Source of the DNA: Terriglobia bacterium
GTDB lineage: Bacteria > Acidobacteriota > Terriglobia > Terriglobales > Acidobacteriaceae
DNA length: 32,963 nt
Assembly (NCBI GenBank): GCA_020073385.1
Contig: JAIQFH010000068.1
Location: forward strand, 1-32,963
Reading direction: 5' to 3'
Below the pieces are notes generated by a model, which saw only the letters and a program-made list of their open reading frames with translations, did no database searches and was not told the origin of the DNA. Positions 7,890 through 17,305 of the stretch are shown piece by piece (position 1 is the stretch's first letter; every line of letters starts with the position of its first letter). The position numbers and the translations under genes were made by a program.

Positions 7890-9569
7890 TTATTTCGCGG
7901 GTTCGTCGATTGTTAGAAACTGGTCGGCGGCGATGTCCTTCAGGACTTGCCGAATTCCACTTGGCCAGCGGATTTCAATCGACGCCACTTTGGACTCTTG
8001 ACCCAGCCCGAAGTGAACCCGCTTGTCGCTGGAAGACATGAACCCGGTGCTAACGGAGACATGGTTATAGAACACGCGACCTGAGGCCGTAGTGAGCTTG
8101 ACTTTGGTTCCGATGGCATCGCGGGCGCTCTTGTGTCCGATCAGATTCAGCATCAGCCAGTGATTACCGCTATCGGCGGTATTGATCAAAATTCTGGGCG
8201 TGTTGTTGAGCGAGGTAACCACAATATCAAGAGAGCCGTCATTGTTGAGGTCACCGAATGCCGACCCTCGTTGGTACCCCTTGCGCAAGAAATCCTTGCC
8301 CATCTCCTCGGACACGTCTATGAAGGTTTTGCCGTCGACATTCTCGAACATGGTATCGTGCTCGGGAGATGATTCGTTGACCTGGTCGACGTCGCCGTTG
8401 GCCGAGTAAATGTCCTTCCAGCCATCGTTGTTGTAATCGATGAACCCGTTGCTCCATCCCGAGTGAGGCACGCTCATCGACTGAATTTTCGAGGAGTACG
8501 CATAACTGAATAATTGACCATCATTCCTGAGCAGTTGCCAGACCTGCTGCCGGAGGTTGTTGTAGAAGATATCGACCTTGCCATCGTTGTCGAAATCCTT
8601 CGCGTCCGAGCCCATCGATGATCCGCTGCGGGCATTGTCGTCGTAGCCGACTCCCACTTCGAGCCCTCGTTCTTCGAACTTTCCATTATGAATGTTGATG
8701 AACAGTGAGTTGGGTTCGGTATCGTTGGCAATGAATATGTCCGGCCAGCCGTCGTCGTTGAAGTCGGCAATCGAGATCCCCATTCCCTTGCCGGGCGATT
8801 TCGCCAAACCTGACTTTTCCGTCACATCCTCGAACTTACCGTTGCCGAGATTGTGGTAGAGACGATGAGGCACGCTCTTGTAGCGTCTGGGGTCGCAGTA
8901 GTACTCGGTGCTTCCCATTGTGCAGCGGAGATCAGTCTGGGGCGTCCAGAATGTGTAGTTCGAAACAATCAGGTCGAGCAAACCATCGTTGTCATAGTCG
9001 AACCACGCGGCAGCGACGCTGAGCGTGTCAGGCGGCTTGGTGCCGATTCCTGAAATGCTAGTCACATCGGTGAAGGTCCCGTTGCCGTTGTTGTGATAGA
9101 GCGTGTTCCGGCCCGCTGCGCAGACGAATAGATCTTCATAACCGTCGTTGTCGTAGTCGCCGACTGCGACCCCGAAGTTGAAATCGAGGGATTCACCCAG
9201 CAAACCAGCTTTGGCTGTCACATCCTCAAACGTCCCGTCGGGCCGCTGCTTGAGGAGGCAGTTGTAGTAGGAGGGATTCGTCTTTTTCATTTCCGGCATC
9301 TGTGCGCCATTTGTGAAGAAAATATCCATCCTGCCATCGTTATCGAAATCGAAAATGGCCACTCCTCCACACATTGGCTGCGGGAAGTACTTATGCCCGC
9401 CGGGGCTGTTGTTGCTGATATATGTAACTTTGGATCGTGGCGCGACGTCCACAAAGCCAGGCCGTCTGCTTGCCGGTGCTGACCCGGACGACAGGAGAAA
9501 AAGGCATGCGACCGCCAGGCAAAAGCCGCTGGCCAGCGCTTGCCAGATGCTAGACTGATTGCTGGGCAT
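7890..9569 (-). CDS. CRTAC1-family protein (FG-GAP/VCBS propeller with ASPIC/UnbV C-terminus)
   Basis: This is a 559-residue exported protein with an N-terminal hydrophobic segment (LASGFCLAVACLFLLSSG). It carries seven calcium-binding-like DxDxDG loops, one per predicted blade: DFDNDGRMD, DYDNDGYED, DYDNDGLLD, DFNDDGWPD, DFDNDGKVD, DYNNDGWKD and DLNNDGSLD. The last 80 residues form the ASPIC/UnbV domain (GTKVKLTTASGRVFYNHV, VHFGLGQESKVASIEIRWPSG). Such proteins are extracellular or periplasmic; their biochemical role is unknown. An AGGA Shine-Dalgarno lies 6 nt upstream of the ATG, inside the coding sequence of the divergent paralog. The two ATGs share the AT of one CATG. It ends 190 bp from the convergent TPR gene. 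Family identity is very secure; function is not. Confidence 0.92.
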   Translation of the reverse strand: MPSNQSSIWQALASGFCLAVACLFLLSSGSAPASRRPGFVDVAPRSKVTYISNNSPGGHKYFPQPMCGGVAIFDFDNDGRMDIFFTNGAQMPEMKKTNPSYYNCLLKQRPDGTFEDVTAKAGLLGESLDFNFGVAVGDYDNDGYEDLFVCAAGRNTLYHNNGNGTFTDVTSISGIGTKPPDTLSVAAAWFDYDNDGLLDLIVSNYTFWTPQTDLRCTMGSTEYYCDPRRYKSVPHRLYHNLGNGKFEDVTEKSGLAKSPGKGMGISIADFNDDGWPDIFIANDTEPNSLFINIHNGKFEERGLEVGVGYDDNARSGSSMGSDAKDFDNDGKVDIFYNNLRQQVWQLLRNDGQLFSYAYSSKIQSMSVPHSGWSNGFIDYNNDGWKDIYSANGDVDQVNESSPEHDTMFENVDGKTFIDVSEEMGKDFLRKGYQRGSAFGDLNNDGSLDIVVTSLNNTPRILINTADSGNHWLMLNLIGHKSARDAIGTKVKLTTASGRVFYNHVSVSTGFMSSSDKRVHFGLGQESKVASIEIRWPSGIRQVLKDIAADQFLTIDEPAK

Positions 9570-11241
9570 GAAGTCCTATTTCCGCATTCTATCTGGAATT
9601 CTGCTCGGGACAGGCGTTCTCATCGCCGCGTCCACTAGTAGCCCTATTGTTTTTGAGGAGATCGCGCAACGCTCGGGTCTCACTTTTGTCACCGACAGCA
9701 GCCCTACACCGAACAAGAATCAGCCTGAAACCATGGTAGCCGGCGTGGCGCTGCTTGATTACGACAATGACGGCTATCTCGATGTTCTGGTCGTAAACGG
9801 CGCCGCTATTCCCTCGCTTCAGAAAGAAAACCCGAAGTACTGGAACCGTCTCTACCACAACAATCATGACGGGAGATTTACGGATGTAACCGAGGCAGCA
9901 GGTGTGGCTGGTATCGGCTATGGCATGGGCGTAGCTGTCGGCGACTATGACAATGATGGCTGGCCCGACATCTATATCGTAAATGTGGGAAAGAATCAGT
10001 TGCTGCACAACAACGGGAATGGCACCTTTAGCGATGTTACCGACAAATCCGGGATGGGCGGAGGCTTTCTCGATGGCAAAAAGATGTGGTCCGTGTCGGC
10101 AGCCTGGGTCGATTACAACAATGACGGCCTGCTGGACCTGTTCGTGTCGAATTACTGCAAGTGGGAGGTCAATAAGGACCCGTACTGCGGCCCCACTCCC
10201 AAGCTGCGTGCATATTGCCATCCCAACAATTATGCGAATCTCCCGAATACTCTGTACCGAAACAACGGCGACGGCACCTTCACCGATGTCTCCGCGGAAA
10301 CCGGAATCGCCAAGTACTTCGGGAAAGGCATGGGAGTCGCTGTCGCCGACTACGATGGGGATGGATTCATAGACATATTTGTGGCCAATGACAATCATCC
10401 CAACTTCCTCCTTCATAATCTTGGCGGCAAGAAATTCGAGGAAGTTGCTCTGGAAGCGGGTGTTGCGTATGCCCAGAGCGGCAGCGCCCTTTCCGGCATG
10501 GGGGTCGATTTCAAAGACGTCGATAATGATGGGCGTCCCGATCTGTGGCATACGGCAGTCGAGAACGAATCGTTCCCGTTATTTCACAACGTCGGTGGCG
10601 GCCAGTTCGTGGAGCAAACACTTCCGGCCCAGTTGGCAGTGACTCGCACGATGTCTGGATGGGGAAACGGAATCTTCGATTTCGATAATGACGGATGGAA
10701 GGATCTGTTCGTCGCCCGCAGCAACGTTCTCGATAACATCGCCCAATTTTCCAATCGCAAGTATGAGGAGCCCAATTCGGTTCTGCGCAATCTGGGAAAT
10801 GGCAAGTTCGAGGATGTCAGCAGCCAAGCGGGTCCCGACTTCCAGGTGGCGGCCGCACACCGTGGAGTCGCCTTTGGAGATATAGATAATGACGGACGAA
10901 TCGATGCGGTCGTTACAGTCCTTAACGGATCCCTGAGATATCTTCACAATGTCTCAAAGAACAGTAATCACTGGATCATCCTGAAGCTTGTCGGCAAGAA
11001 GAGCAATCGCATGGGCCTTGGGGCCAAAGTGCGCATCATAGGCGAAGACGGTAAAGTTCAATACAACCATGCCACAACCGCGGTCGGCTACGCGTGTGCC
11101 AGCGATTCTCGTGTGCACTTCGGCCTTGGCGGTTCACGAGTCATCCGCGAAATCGAGATCAAGTGGCCCAGCGGCACACGGCAGGTGCTACGAGACGTGC
11201 CTTCGGATCAGATCCTGAAGGTTGAAGAACAAGTGCAGTAA
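9568..11241 (+). CDS. CRTAC1-family protein (FG-GAP/VCBS propeller with ASPIC/UnbV C-terminus)
   Basis: This 557-residue paralog of the divergent neighbour has a signal peptide (MKSYFRILSGILLGTGVLIA). Its seven acidic loops are DYDNDGYLD, DYDNDGWPD, DYNNDGLLD, DYDGDGFID, DVDNDGRPD, DFDNDGWKD and DIDNDGRID. The C-terminal ASPIC/UnbV domain includes LGAKVRIIGEDGKVQYNH and RVHFGLGGSRVIREIEI. The fold is predicted to be a seven-bladed propeller exported from the cell. I chose the ATG at 9568 because the signal peptide starts there; a TTG at 9559 would add three residues. No convincing Shine-Dalgarno precedes it, and its promoter would have to lie within the divergent gene. It ends 28 bp before the 3' end of rnpB, which is convergent. 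Confidence 0.92.
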   Translation: MKSYFRILSGILLGTGVLIAASTSSPIVFEEIAQRSGLTFVTDSSPTPNKNQPETMVAGVALLDYDNDGYLDVLVVNGAAIPSLQKENPKYWNRLYHNNHDGRFTDVTEAAGVAGIGYGMGVAVGDYDNDGWPDIYIVNVGKNQLLHNNGNGTFSDVTDKSGMGGGFLDGKKMWSVSAAWVDYNNDGLLDLFVSNYCKWEVNKDPYCGPTPKLRAYCHPNNYANLPNTLYRNNGDGTFTDVSAETGIAKYFGKGMGVAVADYDGDGFIDIFVANDNHPNFLLHNLGGKKFEEVALEAGVAYAQSGSALSGMGVDFKDVDNDGRPDLWHTAVENESFPLFHNVGGGQFVEQTLPAQLAVTRTMSGWGNGIFDFDNDGWKDLFVARSNVLDNIAQFSNRKYEEPNSVLRNLGNGKFEDVSSQAGPDFQVAAAHRGVAFGDIDNDGRIDAVVTVLNGSLRYLHNVSKNSNHWIILKLVGKKSNRMGLGAKVRIIGEDGKVQYNHATTAVGYACASDSRVHFGLGGSRVIREIEIKWPSGTRQVLRDVPSDQILKVEEQVQ

Positions 11242-11269
11242 GCGTTCGATTGAAAGCAAGATAGTTTGT

Positions 11270-11670
11270 GGCAGCCGGACCTGTAAGCCGAATTTTGTCC
11301 GCAACATTGCTGTTGCGGGACGACCATTCCTCTGGGCCGTGCATTGCTGCGCGGCTCTAGCGACCTACCCGAAGGTTTGACGCACCGAGCCAGCACGTGC
11401 TCGCAGCCGAAGCCGCGAGCTTCCTCCCTATTTGGTCTTGCTCCGTGTGGGGTTTGCCCTGCCCGCGACATTACTGCCGCGGCGGTGCGCTCTTACCGCA
11501 CCTTTTCACCCTTACCCCGTTTCCGGGGCGGTATGTTTTCTGTGGCACTTTCCGTCCGCCAGGCTTGAACCTGGCGTCCCGGACGTTATCCGGCACACTG
11601 CTCTGCGGAGTTCGGACTTTCCTCTCCTCGCATCCGAAGACGCAAGAAGCGGCCGTCCGGTCCGGCTGCC
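11270..11670 (-). ncRNA. rnpB: RNase P RNA, bacterial class A
   Basis: On the minus strand the sequence contains the hallmark GAGGAAAGTCC near the 5' end, GGTAAGGGTGAAAAGGTGCGG, an AGACCAAATAGGGAGG-like segment and the conserved 3' ACAAAATTCGGCTTACAGG. The ends form a perfect 12-bp P1 stem: 5' GGCAGCCGGACC (complement of 11659-11670) pairs with 3' GGTCCGGCTGCC (complement of 11270-11281). The length, about 400 nt, suits class A. It is the catalytic RNA that matures tRNA 5' ends. The exact ends are estimated from P1 and the upstream -10 box. The mature 5' end may include one or two more nucleotides. Confidence 0.95.
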
Positions 11671-11679
11671 TACACAACA

Positions 11680-11685
11680 ATTATA
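11680..11685 (-). promoter_or_regulatory. -10 box of rnpB
   Basis: A perfect TATAAT on the minus strand ends 9 nt before the P1 5' strand. No good -35 hexamer is visible at the usual distance. Confidence 0.55.
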
Positions 11686-11823
11686 CGATGCAGCCCCAGG
11701 GACTGAGACCTCGGACGGGCAGGCAAATCGGTGCGAGAGCAGGCAATTCACGGTAAACTGATATCGCGCCACCAGTGTTCTCTGCCCCTGAAGTCCCAGG
11801 TCGGTGTGAGTCCGGGGCCTGAG

Positions 11824-11850
11824 GCCTGAGGTCCGACGCCTGAGGTCCGA
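11824..11850 (+). repeat. Short tandem repeat before the first permease
   Basis: GCCTGAGGTCCGA occurs at 11824-11836 and again at 11838-11850 (14-bp period), with a further partial GCCTGAG just upstream. It ends 8 nt before the permease ATG. It supplies GAGG elements but no properly placed Shine-Dalgarno. Confidence 0.6.
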
Positions 11851-11858
11851 TTCAATCC

Positions 11859-13088
11859 ATGAATTACATCGAAGCCATCCGCGTCGCCCTGCAATCCCTG
11901 TGGGCGAATAAGCTGCGCTCCGTGCTGACCCTTTTCGGAGTCGTCATCGGTGTCGGAGCAGTAATCGCGGTCGTCACGTTCGTCTCTGGAATCAATGACT
12001 ACGTTGCGAAGAAGATTTTCAATCTGGGCGCGGACGTTTTTATCGTTGCTAAGATGTCGGCGGTTGAAACCAACGTCGATCATTTTCTCGAGGCGGAAAA
12101 GCGCAAGAACCTCGATATGGAGGATTACCAGTCGGTGGTCGACGCCTGCCAGCACTGCCAGCTCGTGGGCGCATTGATGCAGGGTGGCGGCAAGGTGAAG
12201 CGCAATGAGCAATCGATTAACGACACGAATATTCAGGGCATTACTCCCTCGATCGCGACGATCCTCGACACCGACCTGACTTCCGGCCGCATGATCAGCG
12301 ACACGGATCTGAACAACCACATTCAGGTCGCGGTCGTAGGGACTGATATTGTCGACCACCTGCTCGCAGGGGGAGATCCGCTGGGCAAAGAGATCAGGGT
12401 CGATGGCTGGACCTATCAGGTCATCGGAGTCGGCAAGAAAAAGGGGAAGACCCTGGGCCAAAGTGCCGACAATTACGTTCTGATTCCGATTACGGTGTAT
12501 CTCAAGAAGTATGGAGCCCACAATCACAGCATCACCATATGGGGAAAGGCGTCGGCCACCGGCATTCCGCTGAATCAGGCCATCGATGAAGCGCGGGTAG
12601 GGCTGCGCTCGCATCGCCACGATCGTCCCGGTCAAGAGGACAGCTTTGAAATCGAGACCAATGCCAGCCTCCTGGGAATCTGGTCCGGACTCAGCAACAC
12701 ATTCTTCATGGCCACGATTGGGATCGCCGCGGTCTCGCTGGTGGTCGGTGGCATCGTAATCATGAACATCATGCTGGTCTCGGTGACGGAGCGAACGCGC
12801 GAGATCGGCATTCGTAAAGCGCTGGGAGCGCGCCGCGATGATGTCCTGCTGCAGTTTCTGATCGAGTCGGTGATACTCGCGCTGCTGGGCGGGGCGATCG
12901 GAGTGCTTGGTGGCATAGTACTGGCCAAAGGCGTTACCGCGATCATTGGAATGCCTTCGTCCATCAAACTGTGGGCGGTGTTTGCTGGACTGACCGTCGC
13001 AGCCACCGTAGGAGTATTTTTCGGAGTCTATCCCGCCCGTAAAGCGGCGCGCCTGGACCCGATTGTAGCGTTACGATTCGAGATGTGA
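11859..13088 (+). CDS. MacB/FtsX-type ABC transporter permease
   Basis: The product has 409 residues. Membrane helix 1 is near residues 20-45 (LRSVLTLFGVVIGVGAVIAV), followed by a large periplasmic MacB_PCD domain (about 46-280). Three helices then form the FtsX domain (about 285-400), with MNIMLVSVTERTREIGIRKALGAR and the closing PARKAARLDPIVALRFE signature. MacB-type permeases act by mechanotransmission, moving lipoproteins, peptides, antibiotics or toxins across the envelope. There is no ATPase domain here or nearby, so the partner ATP-binding protein must be encoded elsewhere. It is the first of three same-direction permeases and clearly more divergent than the following two. No good Shine-Dalgarno precedes the ATG. 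Confidence 0.9.
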   Translation: MNYIEAIRVALQSLWANKLRSVLTLFGVVIGVGAVIAVVTFVSGINDYVAKKIFNLGADVFIVAKMSAVETNVDHFLEAEKRKNLDMEDYQSVVDACQHCQLVGALMQGGGKVKRNEQSINDTNIQGITPSIATILDTDLTSGRMISDTDLNNHIQVAVVGTDIVDHLLAGGDPLGKEIRVDGWTYQVIGVGKKKGKTLGQSADNYVLIPITVYLKKYGAHNHSITIWGKASATGIPLNQAIDEARVGLRSHRHDRPGQEDSFEIETNASLLGIWSGLSNTFFMATIGIAAVSLVVGGIVIMNIMLVSVTERTREIGIRKALGARRDDVLLQFLIESVILALLGGAIGVLGGIVLAKGVTAIIGMPSSIKLWAVFAGLTVAATVGVFFGVYPARKAARLDPIVALRFEM

Positions 13089-13091
13089 AGG

Positions 13092-13189
13092 ATTTGGGCA
13101 ATTGGGAAGTTAGTAATTATGTAATTGCGATCGGCATCGGCCCTTTTGATTTTCAATTTCCCAATTACCAAGTTTCCCAGTTACTAAGT
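13092..13189. repeat. AT-rich imperfect inverted repeat between permease genes
   Basis: The gap between permeases 1 and 2 consists of two arms of roughly 36 nt (13092-13127 and 13154-13189) built from AATTGGGAA/GTAATT-like units in inverse orientation. The pairing is imperfect, with one indel. Its base composition is far more AT-rich than the surrounding genes. It could fold into a hairpin in the transcript and reduce read-through. Confidence 0.6.
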
Positions 13190-13194
13190 CTTCC

Positions 13195-14457
13195 ATGATT
13201 CGCAAATCCGAATTCGGCGAGATCGTCCAGATGGCGACCGACACCATCCGCAGCAACAAGCTGCGCTCGGGTCTGACGGTCCTCGGAATCGTGATTGGTG
13301 TTGCTGTGGTGATCGGCGTCTCCTCGATCGGCAGAGGACTCGACGACAACGTCCGTGAGCTGGTCTCCAGCATCGGATCAAACGTTATTTTTGTGTTCCA
13401 CTTGGACTTCTTCACCTTTGGCCGCATGACCGATGAAATGCGCGCTCGCCGCGAACTCACCTATGACGACGCCCTGGCAATGAATGACCTGCCTCACGTG
13501 AAAGCCGTCTCGGCGGGAATGCGGCTGTTCCGTCCCGAGCTGGGCGTCGGCAGCTATTCGGTGAAGTACCAAGATAAGAAGGTGAAGAACACGATCCTGG
13601 AGGGCGACATGGCATCGGCCAAAGATGTCTTCGATTTGCCGATGGCCAGTGGCCGATGGTTCAGCGACTTCGATGATGAGCACCACTTGCCCGTTGTGGT
13701 GATCTGCTACGAGACGCAACATGAGTTATTCGGGGATCAGGATCCGCTTGGCAAGGAAATCAATATCGAGGGCCGCTTGTTCGAAGTGATCGGCACCGTG
13801 CAGAAAATCAAATCTGTGTTTGGCGGAGGTAAGGACCCGAACGACAATCGCGTCCTTATGCCGCTGAAGACCTTCAAGACGCTACATCCGGAAATGAAAC
13901 AGCACGTAATCAGCGTCAAGGCCACCTCCCACGACGATATGCCGAAAGCGATGGACGAAATTCGAGAACTGCTACGCCGTCGGCGGAAAGTTGCGTTCGA
14001 CAAGCCGGATAACTTTGCGATCATGACTTCAGATTCGATTACCGATGTGTGGAACCAGCTTACCGGCGCGCTGTTCATCGGTATGTTCGCGATTTCCAGT
14101 GTTGGCCTGGTGGTGGGCGGCGTCGGGGTGATGAACATCATGCTGGTCAGCGTCACCGAGCGCACGCGCGAGATCGGGGTCCGGAAGGCAATCGGCGCGC
14201 GTAAGCGCGACATCCTTCTGCAGTTCACGCTCGAAGCGATCATGCTGACCATGGTCGGGGGCATCATCGGCATCCTCGCCGGGGCTGTGGTTGTATGGGT
14301 GATACCGATGGTCTGGCCTTCGCTTCCCGCCCGCATGTCGATGTTTTGGGTGTCCTTCGGCTTCAGTTCTGCCGCCGGGGTCGGGCTCGTCTTCGGAATC
14401 TATCCGGCGTGGAAGGCGGCAAATCTCGACCCCATCGAATCGCTGCGGTACGAGTAG
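13195..14457 (+). CDS. MacB/FtsX-type ABC transporter permease (tandem copy A)
   Basis: The product has 420 residues with the MacB layout: an N-terminal helix (SGLTVLGIVIGVAVVIGV), a MacB_PCD periplasmic domain (about 50-290), and three C-terminal helices. The junction motif is MNIMLVSVTERTREIGVRKAIGAR, and the C-terminus is YPAWKAANLDPIESLRYE. No ATPase domain is fused. It is nearly collinear with the next gene along its whole length, including long identical blocks such as SIGRGLDDNVR, FGRM and DEMRARREL, which marks a relatively recent duplication. The substrate is unknown. Its leader is the AT-rich inverted repeat, and no standard Shine-Dalgarno is obvious before ATG 13195. Confidence 0.9.
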   Translation: MIRKSEFGEIVQMATDTIRSNKLRSGLTVLGIVIGVAVVIGVSSIGRGLDDNVRELVSSIGSNVIFVFHLDFFTFGRMTDEMRARRELTYDDALAMNDLPHVKAVSAGMRLFRPELGVGSYSVKYQDKKVKNTILEGDMASAKDVFDLPMASGRWFSDFDDEHHLPVVVICYETQHELFGDQDPLGKEINIEGRLFEVIGTVQKIKSVFGGGKDPNDNRVLMPLKTFKTLHPEMKQHVISVKATSHDDMPKAMDEIRELLRRRRKVAFDKPDNFAIMTSDSITDVWNQLTGALFIGMFAISSVGLVVGGVGVMNIMLVSVTERTREIGVRKAIGARKRDILLQFTLEAIMLTMVGGIIGILAGAVVVWVIPMVWPSLPARMSMFWVSFGFSSAAGVGLVFGIYPAWKAANLDPIESLRYE

Positions 14458-14591
14458 GTTGTGTGCGCTCGGGGATGATTCACTCCATTGGTTCCATCTA
14501 CTTGAATAATTCTCTTCTCGGCTTGATTCTGTCGGAACTCGAAATGTGAACGTCGTGTGCGGTTGTCCAGAGAGCGGGGCGGGAACCCATC
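14458..14591 (+). other. Spacer between permease copies, with echo of the downstream junction
   Basis: The first 30 or so bases after the copy A stop resemble the bases after the copy B stop, including an ATGATTCA at 14475 matching the start of the glycosyltransferase gene (15869). A 24-codon open frame runs from 14475 to 14549 but looks like a leftover, not a gene. The remainder shows nothing recognisable. Confidence 0.35.
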
Positions 14592-15851
<1,260 letters not shown>

Positions 15852-15868
15852 ATGGCCGGCGTTCGCGC

Positions 15869-17029
15869 ATGATTCAGCTCACGATCAGGATCCTTCAAGC
15901 CATCGCACTCTTCGGGTGCTTCGCCAGCTCTATCTACTACATAATGTGTCTCGTCAGCGCCCGCGCATTTCGCAGCGGTCAAGCGGGCGGGAGCGGTTCC
16001 ACCCAAGCACTGCCGGTTTCCATCCTGAAACCGCTGAAGGGAATCGATCCCGAAATCTATGAGGGCTTCCGCAGCCACTGTCTCCAGGACTATCCCGAAT
16101 ACGAAATTGTTTTCGGTGTTAGTGATCCGGCCGATCCGGCTGTGGCCAGCGTGGAGCGCCTGAAGCAGGAGTTTCCGGAGCGCGCCATCCAGTTGGTTGT
16201 CTGTCCGAACATCCTCGGCCCCAACGTGAAGGTAAGCAATCTTGAGCAGATGGTCCGGGCGGCTAGACACGAATACCTCATCGTCAACGATAGCGACATT
16301 CGAGTCGAGCGTGACTACCTGCAACGAGTCGTCGCACCGCTGGCGGACGAACACGTGGGAATGGTGACCTGCCTCTATCGCGGAGTCGCAGCTCCCACTC
16401 TCGGTTCGCAGCTGGAGGCGCTCGGCATCAGTACGGACTTCAGCGCCGGCGTTCTAGCTGCCCAGTTAATCGAAGGCGGGCTGAGCTTTGGCTTGGGATC
16501 GACACTCGCCTTCCGCCGACGAGACCTGAACCAGATCGGCGGCTTCAGATCGATTGTTGAATTCTTAGCCGACGACTACGAACTCGGACACCGCATCGCT
16601 GGTCTCGGCCTGAAGGTTACACTGTCGGACGTGGTGGTGGAGACTCATCTTCCGGCTTACGATTTCGGCGGGTACCTCGCCCATCAGATGCGTTGGGCAC
16701 GCGGAGTGCGCGATTCGCGACTCGGTGGATATATCGGCTTGATCGCAACGTTCGGCCTGATGTGGGCGCTTCTGAACCTGATCTTAGCCTGGGCAGCAGT
16801 TTGGTCCTGGGCAGTCCTGGGATTGGTGCTGCTTCTGCGCATGATGGTCGTACTCACCGTTGGGAAGTCTGTTCTCAAAGATAGCCAGCTGCCCGGCCAA
16901 TTGTGGCTGTTGCCTCTGCGCGATCTCACAGCGGTTGGCGTGTGGATCGCCAGTTTTTGGGGCCACACTGTGACCTGGCGAGGCGATCGGTTCGAATTGA
17001 GAAAAGGCCGACTGATCCGGATTACCTAG
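15869..17029 (+). CDS. GT21 glycosyltransferase (HpnI / ceramide glucosyltransferase-like)
   Basis: This is a 386-residue membrane glycosyltransferase with an N-terminal anchor (about 8-30), a GT-A catalytic domain and two or three C-terminal helices (about 292-360). GT21 signature elements appear in order: LKPLKG (53-58), VSD with D86, DSD at 141-143 (metal/nucleotide binding), LADDYELG with D235/D236 (putative base) and HQMRWARG (272-279) in place of (Q/R)xxRW. The family transfers a sugar from a UDP-sugar to a lipid; HpnI adds GlcNAc to bacteriohopanetetrol. No other hopanoid gene is nearby, so the acceptor remains open. It follows permease copy B by 17 bp. A paralog is encoded convergently downstream. 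Confidence 0.83.
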   Translation: MIQLTIRILQAIALFGCFASSIYYIMCLVSARAFRSGQAGGSGSTQALPVSILKPLKGIDPEIYEGFRSHCLQDYPEYEIVFGVSDPADPAVASVERLKQEFPERAIQLVVCPNILGPNVKVSNLEQMVRAARHEYLIVNDSDIRVERDYLQRVVAPLADEHVGMVTCLYRGVAAPTLGSQLEALGISTDFSAGVLAAQLIEGGLSFGLGSTLAFRRRDLNQIGGFRSIVEFLADDYELGHRIAGLGLKVTLSDVVVETHLPAYDFGGYLAHQMRWARGVRDSRLGGYIGLIATFGLMWALLNLILAWAAVWSWAVLGLVLLLRMMVVLTVGKSVLKDSQLPGQLWLLPLRDLTAVGVWIASFWGHTVTWRGDRFELRKGRLIRIT

Positions 17030-17104
17030 TGGCCTGTCGCATAGATTTCGTTAGTAGGTTCCAGCGATTGGGTTGATGGCAGAGGTGAACCGTGCCATCA
17101 AATA

Positions 17105-17233
17105 GCTTTTTCTCCGCGAACTCGGCGGGGGTTCTCGGCGGCCTCTGCGTTTTTGGATTTTGGCCAGACTGGCGGAGAACAGGCTTAAATCGCGGAGGTC
17201 GCCGAGAAGTCCGCAGAGAGCGCAGAGAAAAGC
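17105..17233. repeat. Long imperfect palindromic element between convergent GT21 genes
   Basis: The left arm (about 17105-17154, containing CTCGGCGG and TTCTCGGCGGCCTCTGCG) and the right arm (about 17186-17233, containing CGCGGAGGTCGCCGAGAAG and CGCAGAGAAAAGC) are imperfect inverse complements of about 46 nt around a 30-nt loop. It resembles a dispersed CTCTGCG/TCTCGGCGACCTC repeat known to me from several bacterial phyla. The transcript would form a very stable hairpin and could terminate both convergent genes. No open frame here is credible. Confidence 0.75.
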
Positions 17234-17305
17234 AAAATGGCTCTACTGTGGTTGAGTTTGTCGAAATTGTGACCGCCGTGTTCCCACCGTTAACGCTTTC
17301 TGCGT

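Noticed and set aside
9559..9567. TTG start for the plus-strand CRTAC1 gene
   Set aside because: The ATG three codons later begins a normal signal peptide, and the TTG has no better ribosome site.
11208..11772. Several short open frames on both strands across 11208-11772
   Set aside because: The region is RNase P RNA with its promoter; the frames are incidental.
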